Below are positions 19,187 to 27,979 of a DNA stretch of 36,689 bases, piece by piece. A program made the position numbers and the translations under genes. Origin of the DNA: Saprospiraceae bacterium (GTDB taxonomy: Bacteria > Bacteroidota > Bacteroidia > Chitinophagales > Saprospiraceae); contig JALZVK010000395.1 in assembly GCA_023301005.1 (NCBI GenBank), positions 1-36,689 of the forward strand, read 5' to 3'. The notes beneath the pieces are model-generated. The model saw only the letters and a program-made list of their open reading frames with translations, did no database searches and was not told the DNA's origin. How positions within the stretch are numbered: position 1 is the first letter of the stretch; every line of letters starts with the position of its first letter.

Positions 19187-20535
19187 AACTAGAAGATATT
19201 CGTAAAATATATTTTGTTGGAATTGGTGGAATAGGGATGAGTGCATTAGCAAGATATTTTAATAAGAACGGAGTTGAGGTATTTGGATATGATAAAACGA
19301 AAACAACACTTACCAAAACGTTGGCAAGTGAAGGGATGAAAATCCATTATGACGATGATATTTCGCAAATACCTGAAGGCATAGATTTGGTGGTTTACAC
19401 ACCTGCTATTCCTAAAACGCATGGTGAGTTGAACTACTTTTGGAATAATGATTTTCCAGTAAAAAAGAGGTCAGAAGTTCTAGGCATTATTAGTCGCAGC
19501 AAAAAAGCGATAGGTGTCGCAGGTACTCATGGTAAAACTTCTACGAGTTCGATTTTGACTTGGTTGTTAAAAGTAGGCGGCGTGGATTGCACCGCTTTCC
19601 TCGGAGGAATTGCTCAAAATTTTGAAAGCAATTTTATAGAAGGAAAAAGTGATTGGGTCGTAATCGAAGCAGATGAATATGACCGTTCCTTTTTACAACT
19701 CAATCCTGACATGGCAATCGTATTGTCGATGGATGCAGATCATCTTGACGTTTATGGAGATGAAGCAACGATGCACCAAGGCTTTTATGATTACGTTGAC
19801 CGAGTTAAAGATGGCGGTTATGTATTTGTAAAAGATGGATTGCGAATGCCATTCAGTAAAGTGAATGTGACTTACGGACAGTTTGGAATCGAAAGAGGAA
19901 GTTATCGAGCAGAGAATGTAAGAGTCGAAAATGGATTCTTTGTTTTTGATTTTAAAAGTTCGAAAGAAAATATTGATAATATAAAATTCACATTGCCTGG
20001 AAAACACAATGTTGAAAATGCAACAGCAGCAATTGCCGTTGCTCAACAACTAGGAGTTACAGGTGATGATGTCAAAAAAGCACTAGCTTCTTTCAAAGGA
20101 ATTAAGCGAAGATTTGAACGAATTTATTCCAATGACAGTATTGTTTATACTGATGATTACGCACATCATCCTTCTGAACTAAATGCAGCAATTGGAGCAG
20201 CTAAAATGCTATTTCCTAACAAGAGACTTACGGGAATATTTCAACCACATTTATATTCAAGAACGAATGATTTTGTGGATGGATTTGCAGCTGCCTTAGA
20301 CGAATTGGACGAAGTGATTTTGATGGATATTTATCCAGCAAGAGAGTTGCCAATGCCAGGCGTAACATCTAAGATTGTTTTTGATAAAATGAAAAATCCA
20401 AATAAGACTTTAGTTACTAAAGCAACTTTGATGGATACATTGAAAGATAAGAAAGTAGAATCGTTGATGACATTAGGTGCAGGAGACATTGATACTTTTA
20501 TCCAACCGATTAAAGAATGGTTGGAGCGTTTATGA
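19183..20535 (+). CDS. murC: UDP-N-acetylmuramate--L-alanine ligase MurC
   Basis: VGIGGIGMSALARYF, GVAGTHGKTSTSSILTWLL, DDYAHHPSELNAAIGAAK, FQPHLYSRTNDF. 4-bp ATGA overlap with murG. Confidence 0.95.
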   Translation: MKLEDIRKIYFVGIGGIGMSALARYFNKNGVEVFGYDKTKTTLTKTLASEGMKIHYDDDISQIPEGIDLVVYTPAIPKTHGELNYFWNNDFPVKKRSEVLGIISRSKKAIGVAGTHGKTSTSSILTWLLKVGGVDCTAFLGGIAQNFESNFIEGKSDWVVIEADEYDRSFLQLNPDMAIVLSMDADHLDVYGDEATMHQGFYDYVDRVKDGGYVFVKDGLRMPFSKVNVTYGQFGIERGSYRAENVRVENGFFVFDFKSSKENIDNIKFTLPGKHNVENATAAIAVAQQLGVTGDDVKKALASFKGIKRRFERIYSNDSIVYTDDYAHHPSELNAAIGAAKMLFPNKRLTGIFQPHLYSRTNDFVDGFAAALDELDEVILMDIYPARELPMPGVTSKIVFDKMKNPNKTLVTKATLMDTLKDKKVESLMTLGAGDIDTFIQPIKEWLERL

Positions 20536-20553
20536 AATTTATAAAAACAAATT

Positions 20554-20572
20554 ATAGTCTCTTCGAGACTAT
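20554..20572 (+). terminator. Short perfect hairpin after murC
   Basis: ATAGTCTC-TTC-GAGACTAT; no strong U-tract, so terminator role uncertain. Confidence 0.35.
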
Positions 20573-20646
20573 GTAAATGTTTTGTTATAAATTTTAAATA
20601 AAAAAATAAAATCAAATCCGAAAGGATTGAATATATAAAACCTAAG

Positions 20647-20677
20647 TTGTAAAACATTGATTATCAATATTTTACAA
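20647..20677 (+). promoter_or_regulatory. 31-nt dyad in the ftsQ leader
   Basis: TTGTAAAACATTGA-TTA-TCAATATTTTACAA: 14-bp arms with one mismatch, ending 18 nt before the ftsQ ATG. Confidence 0.45.
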
Positions 20678-20694
20678 ATGAAAATAGCTGAGAA

Positions 20695-21480
20695 ATGAAT
20701 CCTGAGACCCTCCAAACGATAAAACGTTTAACACTCATAGCCATTGGGTTTATGTTGTTAGGCTTTATAGTTTGGTCAGTAAATAAGCGAGAAAGCTCGC
20801 TTTCTCAAGGATTGAAAATAGAAGTAGAACCAATGGTCAATGGAAGAAATCTATTAACGACTGGTGATATTCAAAAAATAATACAACGCAGTTTTGTATT
20901 TGACTTAACGGAGGAAAACGTTCCTCTTGCAAATTTGAAAGTAGGTGAAATCGAAAAAATATTAGAAGCGGAACCTTTTGTTTTGGATGCTGAAGTTTAT
21001 GTAGATGCACAAAATAAATTGTTCGTTCATGCTTCTCAACGAACACCAGTGATTAGAGTAATTGACAAGGACAATCAAACCTATTACATGGATGAAAGTG
21101 GCAGAAGAATGCCAATGTCAGATCATAGTACAGCGAGAGTGATTATTGCTACTGGTGAAATCCCTCCGTACACACCTGATTTTCATGATCCAAGAAAAAA
21201 ACATTTGATTAAATATTTGTTTGACTTGGCTAAATATATCAGAGACGATGATTTTCTAAATCCAATGATTGAACAAATTCATGTCAATGCTCGAAGAGAA
21301 TTTACGCTTATCCCAAAAGTGGGAAAGCAGAAAATAGAATTTGGAAAATTTCAAGATGTAGAAGATAAGTTTAACCGCTTAGAAATATTCTACAAAGAAG
21401 GAATGTCGAGAGAAGGATGGAATAAGTACAAGACCATTAATTTGAAATTTAGCAAACAAGTGATTTGCCAAAAGAGATAA
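20695..21480 (+). CDS. ftsQ: Cell division protein FtsQ/DivIB-like
   Basis: Single N-terminal TM, POTRA/FtsQ-like region, VYVDAQNKLFVHASQRTPVIRVIDKDNQTYYMDESGRRMP; position between murC and ftsA. Confidence 0.88.
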   Translation: MNPETLQTIKRLTLIAIGFMLLGFIVWSVNKRESSLSQGLKIEVEPMVNGRNLLTTGDIQKIIQRSFVFDLTEENVPLANLKVGEIEKILEAEPFVLDAEVYVDAQNKLFVHASQRTPVIRVIDKDNQTYYMDESGRRMPMSDHSTARVIIATGEIPPYTPDFHDPRKKHLIKYLFDLAKYIRDDDFLNPMIEQIHVNARREFTLIPKVGKQKIEFGKFQDVEDKFNRLEIFYKEGMSREGWNKYKTINLKFSKQVICQKR

Positions 21481-21581
21481 TATAATTGCTAATATAAATT
21501 AGCAGGTTATAAAGTCTCCAAGATTTACTTGATGCAAAAAATAAAGTACGTTTGAAATCTATTTTTGATGATTTATTTATT

Positions 21582-21606
21582 ACCGCCAATTTTTATTGGC
21601 GGTTTT
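21582..21606 (+). terminator. Intrinsic terminator between ftsQ and ftsA
   Basis: ACCGCCAAT-tttt-ATTGGCGGTTTT. Confidence 0.6.
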
Positions 21607-21694
21607 GAATCACTCTTCAAAATAGACCAAGCTTACTAGTAAGAATATCCCTTACATTTTTTAACCATAAAAGAACATAACACTCTTTTAAACT

Positions 21695-23035
21695 TTGAAA
21701 CACATTATGATGATGGAAACAAACTTGCCGAAACAAGAAGTCGTCGTTGCCTTGGACATAGGGACAACTAAGGTCTGCGCTATTGCAGGTCGAAAAAACG
21801 AATATGGAAAAATCGAAATACTCGGTGTAGGAAAAGTCGATTCTGAAGGAGTAATGAGAGGAATCGTAACTAACATTGAAAAAACCGTAAGAGCAATTTC
21901 TGATGCTGTTATTGCTGCCGAGCGTGCAGTAGGAAAATCAATTAAAATTGTTCATGTAGGTATCGCAGGTCAACACATCAAAAGTCTTCAGCATCGAGGA
22001 ATCTTAACTCGACATGATGACAATGATGAAATTAGTCAAAAAGATATTGATAAATTAGTAAGCGATATGTACAAATTAGTATTGCCTCCAGGCGATAAGA
22101 TTTTACATGTAATTCCTCAAGAATACACAATTGATAATGAGCAAGGTATAACTGATCCTATCGGCATGTCAGGAGTACGCCTAGAAGCTAACTTTCATAT
22201 TATAACAGGACAAATTACCGCTTCACACAACATTGACAGATGCGTTCGCAAAGCTGGTTTACAGGTTGCGGATATGACATTAGAACCTATCGCTTCTTCT
22301 AGCGCAGTATTGAGCGATGAAGAAAAAGAAGCAGGAATTGCTTTAGTAGATATAGGTGGAGGAACAACTGATATTACAATTTTTCAAGAAGGAATTATTA
22401 GACATACTGCTGTCATTCCATTTGGAGGAAATGTAATTACAAAAGATATCAAAGAAGGTTGTTCAGTTATTCAACAACAAGCTGAAAAATTAAAAATAAA
22501 ATTCGGTTCTGCTTTAGCAGAAGAAGTTTATGATAATAGAATAATTACTATCCCAGGACTTAAAGGAAGAGAACCTAAAGAAATATCTGAGAAAAATTTA
22601 GCTCGAATTATTCAAGCTAGAGTAGAAGAAATATTAGATTATGTAGTTTGGGAAATTCGTCGTTCAGGTTATGAACGTAAGTTGATTGGAGGAATAGTTT
22701 TGACAGGCGGAGGAGCATTGTTAAGTAACATTGATAAGATTACTGCTTTCCATACCGGTATGAGTACTCGAATTGGATTGCCAATAGAGCACCTTGCACA
22801 TGGTTACACAGAGCAAGTTTGTAGCCCAGTATTTTCTACTGCAATTGGATTATTAATCAAAGGAATAGATTCCAATGAGAAGCGTCCTGAAAAAATTAAA
22901 GAAGTCGAAATAGCAGAAGAAGAGATTGCACTAAAAGAGCCATCAAATGCAACTGAAGTAAAAGGAAAGTGGTATGACCAACTTTTCAAAAAAACCAAAG
23001 AGTGGTTTGAAGAAGAACCAGATTCAGATTTTTAA
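21695..23035 (+). CDS. ftsA: Cell division protein FtsA
   Basis: VVALDIGTTKVCAIAGRKN, LVDIGGGTTDITIFQEG, GGIVLTGGGALLSNID. Listed start is TTG; ATG at 21707, 21710 or 21713 is more likely. Confidence 0.95.
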   Translation: MKHIMMMETNLPKQEVVVALDIGTTKVCAIAGRKNEYGKIEILGVGKVDSEGVMRGIVTNIEKTVRAISDAVIAAERAVGKSIKIVHVGIAGQHIKSLQHRGILTRHDDNDEISQKDIDKLVSDMYKLVLPPGDKILHVIPQEYTIDNEQGITDPIGMSGVRLEANFHIITGQITASHNIDRCVRKAGLQVADMTLEPIASSSAVLSDEEKEAGIALVDIGGGTTDITIFQEGIIRHTAVIPFGGNVITKDIKEGCSVIQQQAEKLKIKFGSALAEEVYDNRIITIPGLKGREPKEISEKNLARIIQARVEEILDYVVWEIRRSGYERKLIGGIVLTGGGALLSNIDKITAFHTGMSTRIGLPIEHLAHGYTEQVCSPVFSTAIGLLIKGIDSNEKRPEKIKEVEIAEEEIALKEPSNATEVKGKWYDQLFKKTKEWFEEEPDSDF

Positions 23036-23099
23036 ATCTGGATTTTTCGAAAAACTATGAGAAACATTTTTTATCTAATTCCTATTAAAACATTCAATT

Positions 23100-24536
23100 A
23101 TGTTATTTGATTTGCCTAAAGAAACTACCTCTATAATAAAAGTCATCGGTGTCGGTGGCGGTGGAAGTAATGCAGTTAATCACATGTTTAACATGGGTAT
23201 CGTAGGCGTTGATTTTGCTATCTGTAATACAGATAATCAAGCAATGGAACAAAGTAAAATTCCTACTAAAATTCAATTAGGACCAAACTTAACAGAAGGG
23301 TTAGGTGCTGGTTCAAAACCTGATATCGGACGTCAGGCTTGTATTGAATCTATTGATGAAATAAAAACTTTTCTTGCGAACAATACAAAAATGCTTTTTG
23401 TAACTGCTGGAATGGGAGGTGGTACTGGTACAGGTGCTGCACCTATCATTGCGAAGGCTGCTCAAGAGATGGATATATTAACAGTTGGTATCGTAACACT
23501 TCCTTTTGTATTTGAAGGTCGTCGTCGTTCTAAGCAAGGAGTGGATGGACTAGAAGAATTAAAGAAAAATGTTGATACACTAATTGTTATTTCAAATGAT
23601 AAATTAAGACAGATTCACGGTAACTTAAAATTGTCAGAAGCATTCTCTGAAGCAGATGATATTTTATCAACTGCTGCCAAAGGTATCGCTGAGATTATCA
23701 CAGTTCCAGGTTATGTCAACGTGGATTTTGAAGATGTCAATACAGTAATGCGTGATAGCGGAGTTGCTATTATGGGTACAGCTGTAGCAGAAGGTGACAA
23801 CCGAGCTAAGTTAGCTGTTGACGAAGCATTGAATTCTCCATTATTGGAAGAGAGTGAAATCAAAGGTGCTCAACACATCTTATTAAATATTACTTCTGGT
23901 ACTAAAGAGGTAACAATGGATGAGATTTTTGAAATCACAGAATTCGTTCAAGATGAAGCTGGTTTTGGAACTGATTTGATTTGGGGAAATTGTTTTGACG
24001 AAACGTTAGGAGAAAAAATTAGCGTTACCGTTATCGCAACTGGTTTTGAAGAGAACCGCCCAACTGCAACTAAGACTGGAAATAACAAAATCAAAATTCC
24101 TTTAGAAGGAGAAGATGCTCCTAAAAAAAATGGAATTTTTGATATAGGTCATACTGCTGAAAGTAACAAGGCAAATACTGTAGAATTTGATGATGTACGT
24201 TCTAACTACGAGCAGTACCAAAAACAAAATGGGTACTCTTACGAAGAGCCTTATATCAAAAGTGAAGATAAGGAACGTATGGAGGAAGAGCGTAAACAAA
24301 GATTACAATACGAAGCTCAAAGACGCGAGGAAAGACTCCGTAATTTGAGTGTTAAATTAAATAATCCACAAACGGTAAATGAGTTAGAAAACGAACCTGC
24401 TTACTTACGTAGAAAAGTTCAGTTGGATGATGTACCTCATAGTAATGAGGACAAAATGTCTCGACTAACTATCTCGGATGATGCAGAACCTGAGATTCGT
24501 TCTGACAATTCATTCTTACACGACAACGTGGATTAA
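23100..24536 (+). CDS. ftsZ: Cell division protein FtsZ
   Basis: IKVIGVGGGGSNAVNHMF, FVTAGMGGGTGTGAAPIIAKAA tubulin-like signature; Bacteroidetes-style C-term EPAYLRRKVQLDDVP. Confidence 0.97.
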   Translation: MLFDLPKETTSIIKVIGVGGGGSNAVNHMFNMGIVGVDFAICNTDNQAMEQSKIPTKIQLGPNLTEGLGAGSKPDIGRQACIESIDEIKTFLANNTKMLFVTAGMGGGTGTGAAPIIAKAAQEMDILTVGIVTLPFVFEGRRRSKQGVDGLEELKKNVDTLIVISNDKLRQIHGNLKLSEAFSEADDILSTAAKGIAEIITVPGYVNVDFEDVNTVMRDSGVAIMGTAVAEGDNRAKLAVDEALNSPLLEESEIKGAQHILLNITSGTKEVTMDEIFEITEFVQDEAGFGTDLIWGNCFDETLGEKISVTVIATGFEENRPTATKTGNNKIKIPLEGEDAPKKNGIFDIGHTAESNKANTVEFDDVRSNYEQYQKQNGYSYEEPYIKSEDKERMEEERKQRLQYEAQRREERLRNLSVKLNNPQTVNELENEPAYLRRKVQLDDVPHSNEDKMSRLTISDDAEPEIRSDNSFLHDNVD

Positions 24537-24543
24537 TACATCT

Positions 24544-24626
24544 GTGAATAATGGATGATGAAAGTTGAATGATTAATCGTCTAGTACGATTCGTAAATTC
24601 TTCAACTATTTCTTCATTATTCATTA
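24544..24626. repeat. Imperfect long inverted repeat after ftsZ
   Basis: GTGAATAATGgATGATGAAaGTTGAAtgattaatCGT-ctagt-ACGattcgtaaattcTTCAACtatTTCTTCATTATTCAT. Confidence 0.5.
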
Positions 24627-24690
24627 CTAAATGGTTCCATTGGATTCCTAGAGTCCGTTATGGTTCTTTTAAGGGATTAGTTTAAATATA

Positions 24691-24726
24691 AGGTATGCTT
24701 GCTACGGCGAGTATACCTTTTTTTTT
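24691..24726 (+). terminator. Terminator of the dcw operon (after ftsZ)
   Basis: AGGTATgCTTGctacggCGAGtATACCT followed by an 8-T run. Confidence 0.65.
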
Positions 24727-24785
24727 ATACTTGCTTCGCAAGTGTTATTTATAAATAAAATACGAAACCGTAAGGTTTTCAATAA

Positions 24786-25031
24786 ATGAGAAAGAACTAT
24801 TTAAGTGTGAAACTCGTTTTTATGGAAAATGATAGTTATTTTTATAAAAATAAATATTTTAAGATGACACAAGATTTTGCATTTAGAAAATTAAATTTAT
24901 TTAGAAAATTGACCGAACTTCAAAATGAAGATGAAGATTGGGGAAAAGCATTAACTGAGAAAGACCAAGCAAATATAGAGCAAGGTCTAAAAGATATTGA
25001 AGAAGGAAGAACTATTTCTTTAGAAGAATAA
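24786..25031 (+). CDS. Small antitoxin-like protein (type II TA-type C-terminus)
   Basis: C-terminal EDWGKALTEKDQANIEQGLKDIEEGRTISLEE resembles antitoxin tails of the 'eeGl.dieeGrtishee' type. True start may be the internal ATG giving MTQDFAFRKL. Confidence 0.5.
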   Translation: MRKNYLSVKLVFMENDSYFYKNKYFKMTQDFAFRKLNLFRKLTELQNEDEDWGKALTEKDQANIEQGLKDIEEGRTISLEE

Positions 25032-25112
25032 TGTGAAAACGAAGAAAAAATTTAAATAAAAATAGCCCTTTCTGCTACCGCCACTCAACAACTTTTTATA
25101 AAAATAAATATA

Positions 25113-25352
25113 ATGACACTTGTAAAATTATTTGGAAATATAGCTGATACTTTTGCTCAAATGGATCCTGAGAAAGTTATTTCTATGAAGGCCTCTGAAG
25201 AGATGTCCAATAGAGTAGCAGAGTTAGTATCTAAGAAAAAAGAAGGAAAAATATCTGAGGAAGAATCAAGTGAACTAGAACGAATTTTATCCTTAGATTT
25301 ATTTATTGGTTTAACTAAAGCTAGAGCACATCAAATATTAGCTAATGGGTAA
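25113..25352 (+). CDS. Small acidic protein paired with HNH nuclease
   Basis: 79 aa; MSNRVAELVSKKKEGKISEEESSELERILSLDLFIGLTKARAHQIL; overlaps the HNH gene by 8 bp. Confidence 0.75.
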   Translation: MTLVKLFGNIADTFAQMDPEKVISMKASEEMSNRVAELVSKKKEGKISEEESSELERILSLDLFIGLTKARAHQILANG

Positions 25353-25755
25353 GAGATTATCTAAAGCTACCAGAACTAAGGTTGCTGAGCGTGCTGAATT
25401 CAAATGTGAGTATTGTATGATGCAGGAGGAGTTTCTATTTTTATCATTTGAAATAGACCATATTATTAGTATCAAACATGGAGGAGGAAACGAATTTGAA
25501 AATTTAGCATATACTTGTTCTCATTGCAATCAGCATAAAGGCTCAGACCTAACTACCTTTCTAGGTTCATATCAAAATATAGTACCTTTGTTTAATCCAA
25601 GATTACAAGTTTGGGAAGAACATTTTTATGCAGAAAAAGGTATTCTATTTTCCAAAACTGATATAGGAAAAGCTACAATCAAGCTTTTACAAATGAATAA
25701 CCCTGATAGAGTTGAAGTAAGAGAATTTTTCCAACAATTAGGAATTTATCCATAA
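25345..25755 (+). CDS. HNH endonuclease
   Basis: CEYCMMQEEFLFLSFEIDHIISIKHGGGNEFENLAYTCSHCNQHKGSD: CxxC...DHI..HGG..N...C..CN..KG HNH signature. Confidence 0.92.
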   Translation: MGKRLSKATRTKVAERAEFKCEYCMMQEEFLFLSFEIDHIISIKHGGGNEFENLAYTCSHCNQHKGSDLTTFLGSYQNIVPLFNPRLQVWEEHFYAEKGILFSKTDIGKATIKLLQMNNPDRVEVREFFQQLGIYP

Positions 25756-25765
25756 ATCTTTTCAC

Positions 25766-25773
25766 TACTTTTG
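25766..25773 (+). promoter_or_regulatory. Possible -7 element (TACTTTTG) upstream of the apbE-like gene
   Basis: Exact TAnnTTTG match 24 bp before the ATG; no clear -33 partner. Confidence 0.35.
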
Positions 25774-25796
25774 CCCCACCTAATAAAAAGTAGCTA

Positions 25797-26855
25797 ATGA
25801 GAAAATTCCTCCTATACCTTTCCATCATTTTTATTTTTTCATGTCAAAGTGAATCAACAGATTCACCTACTCATTATTATAGAATTGTAGGGGAAACTAT
25901 GGGAACGACTTATCACATAACTTATAATGATAGTCTCGGTAGGAATTTCAAAAAAGAAGTAGACTCCATATTAATTGCCATCAATCAAGGTGTTTCCACT
26001 TATATCAAAGATTCAGATATTTCTCTTTTTAATTTTAATAAAGAACAAGACATCACTTTTTCAGGTGATGATATGAAGCCGAGTCATTTTATCCAAGTAA
26101 ATAATGCTGCGCAAGTTATCTATGAAAAAACCGATGGATATTTTGACCCTACGGTAATGCCTTTAGTGAATTATTGGGGATTCGGTTATCAAGAAAAAAA
26201 ACCAGTTACGAAAGTAGATAGTATCAAAGTTGATTCACTTCAACAGTTAGTTGGTTTAGAAAAAATAAAAACAGAATGCGAAGGGAATTTCACAGGTCAT
26301 ATTTGTCATTTGAAAAAAAGCAATTCAAATATCCAACTTGATTTTTCAGCAATTGCAAAAGGTTATGCAGTAGATGTCATTGATGATTTTTTTGATGCAA
26401 AAGGTTTAGAAAATTACTTAGTCGAAATAGGAGGGGAGCTTTCTGCAAAAGGAAAAAATCTTCAAGGCAATTTTTGGAGTACTGCTATTAATACACCTAA
26501 AATTTCTGCGGGACTCAACGAGTACGAAGCCATCGTTTTGATGAATAATAAAGCAATTGCATCTTCTGGAAATTATCGAAATTTTTACGAAGTCGATGGC
26601 GAATGGTACGGTCATGAAATAAATCCAAAAACTGGTTTCCCTGAAAAAAGTAATTTGCTAAGCGTTTCCATTTTGGCAGATGATTGTATGAGTGCTGATG
26701 CTTACGCAACTGCAATGATGGTCATGGGTTTAGAAAAATCAAAAGCGTTAGTCGAAAGACTAAAATATATAGATGCCTTTTTTATTTTTGCGAATGAGGA
26801 AGGAGAGTTAGAGACTTTTTATACAGAAGGTTTTGATGTAGTTGATAATCGATAA
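25797..26855 (+). CDS. apbE: FAD:protein FMN transferase (ApbE family), lipoprotein
   Basis: Lipobox SIIFIFSCQSE; GETMGTTYHITYND; LDFSAIAKGYAVDVIDDFF; LVEIGGELSAKG; HEINPKTGFPEKSNLLSVSILADDCMSADAYATAMMVMG. Confidence 0.93.
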   Translation: MRKFLLYLSIIFIFSCQSESTDSPTHYYRIVGETMGTTYHITYNDSLGRNFKKEVDSILIAINQGVSTYIKDSDISLFNFNKEQDITFSGDDMKPSHFIQVNNAAQVIYEKTDGYFDPTVMPLVNYWGFGYQEKKPVTKVDSIKVDSLQQLVGLEKIKTECEGNFTGHICHLKKSNSNIQLDFSAIAKGYAVDVIDDFFDAKGLENYLVEIGGELSAKGKNLQGNFWSTAINTPKISAGLNEYEAIVLMNNKAIASSGNYRNFYEVDGEWYGHEINPKTGFPEKSNLLSVSILADDCMSADAYATAMMVMGLEKSKALVERLKYIDAFFIFANEEGELETFYTEGFDVVDNR

Positions 26856-26910
26856 TGAAAATTGTCGAATAGAATAATTTAAAACGAGATTAATATTTTT
26901 TTAAAAAAAT

Positions 26911-27018
26911 GTTCTTTGAAAAATTTCGTGGTCAGATAAAAATTGAAAATAAAAGCGACCGAAGGAAGTGTTATTTTTAATTTTTATCTGACTTATAACA
27001 CGAAATATTTCAAAGAAC
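26911..27018 (+). promoter_or_regulatory. Structured leader element, copy C (upstream of the DnaQ-like exonuclease)
   Basis: Outer arms GTTCTTTGAAAAATTTCG / CGAAATATTTCAAAGAAC; inner arms GTCAGATAAAAATTGAAAATAA / TTATTTTTAATTTTTATCTGAC; apex AAGCGACCGAAGGAAGTGTT (26953-26972); bulge TTATAACA. Confidence 0.7.
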
Positions 27019-27031
27019 TAAATAAACAATC

Positions 27032-27847
27032 ATGGAATTTAACCTAGATAGAGACTTATGTTTTTTTGATGTAGAGTCAACAGGCTTAAGTGTAGTAAGA
27101 GATAAAATTTTGCAAATCGCAATTGTCAAATATCATAAAAACGGAGACGCTCCAAAAGAGTTGAGCATGATGATTAATCCAGGAATTCCAATTTCTGAAG
27201 AGGCAATGAATGTACATGGAATCACTCCTAAGATGTTAGCGAACAAACCTACTTTCCAACAAGTCGCCAATGAGCTTTTAGAATTTATTGGTGATGCAGA
27301 TTTAGCAGGTTATAATTCTAATCGTTTTGATGTGCCGATGTTGATGGAAGAATTTTCGAGAGTAGGCATAGAGTTTAATATGGACAAAAGACGAACGATA
27401 GATGTGCAACGTATTTTTTATAAAATGGAACCTCGGACATTGAGTGCTGCGCTGAAATTTTACGCAGGTAAAAAAATCATAAACGCACACGATGCCTTAG
27501 CTGATGTACATGCAACAGTTGATGTGTTAAAAGGACAATTAGAAAAGTATGATGGCGTTGATATGGAAGACGGCGAAGGATTTATGATTGATGCGCCTGT
27601 GAAAAATGATATGGAAGCACTCTATCGTTTTACGACTGATGATAAAATGATTGATGCTACAATGAAATTAAAATACAACCACGAAGGAGTAATCGTTTTT
27701 AATTTCGGAAAATATGTAGGACAAAATGCAGCTAAAGTTTTAACTGAAGATAAAAATTATTACAACTGGATTTTGAATAAAGAGTTCTCTTCTCAAGTCA
27801 AACAGTTAGTCAAAAAGCTAGTAAAAGAATATAAAAGTCAAAGTTAA
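27032..27847 (+). CDS. DnaQ-like (DEDD) 3'-5' exonuclease
   Basis: CFFDVESTGLSVVRDKILQIAIVKY (ExoI DxE), LAGYNSNRFDVPML (ExoII), NAHDALADVHATVDVL (ExoIII); C-term FGKYVGQNAAKVLTEDKNYYNWILNKEF. Confidence 0.93.
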   Translation: MEFNLDRDLCFFDVESTGLSVVRDKILQIAIVKYHKNGDAPKELSMMINPGIPISEEAMNVHGITPKMLANKPTFQQVANELLEFIGDADLAGYNSNRFDVPMLMEEFSRVGIEFNMDKRRTIDVQRIFYKMEPRTLSAALKFYAGKKIINAHDALADVHATVDVLKGQLEKYDGVDMEDGEGFMIDAPVKNDMEALYRFTTDDKMIDATMKLKYNHEGVIVFNFGKYVGQNAAKVLTEDKNYYNWILNKEFSSQVKQLVKKLVKEYKSQS

Positions 27848-27963
27848 TTTATCGCAGAGTTGAGAAAGAGTTTGGCGCAGAGTTACACAGCGTAATCGAA
27901 AAATTTGTTTAGAAAAACGCTGTGTAACTCTGCGCCAAACTCCTTTCAAACTCTGCGGTAAAA
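27848..27963. repeat. 116-nt long inverted repeat with CGCAGAGTT sub-repeats
   Basis: Innermost 24 bp perfect: GTTTGGCGCAGAGTTACACAGCGT / ACGCTGTGTAACTCTGCGCCAAAC; extended to ~46-bp imperfect arms; CGCAGAGTT occurs twice in the left arm. Confidence 0.85.
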
Positions 27964-27979
27964 AATAAGAAAGAAAAAT

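Noticed and set aside
7426-24299. All short antisense or alternate-frame ORFs in the dcw cluster (e.g. 7426..7674, 13326..13529, 14166..14384, 16613..16942, 18600..19013, 19693..20049, 20331..20657)
   Set aside because: Overlap strongly supported division/cell-wall genes and show no independent domain features.
7736-24536. Missing murF/ddl as evidence of cluster disruption
   Set aside because: As far as I recall, Bacteroidetes dcw clusters often lack murF and ddl, so this is not unusual.
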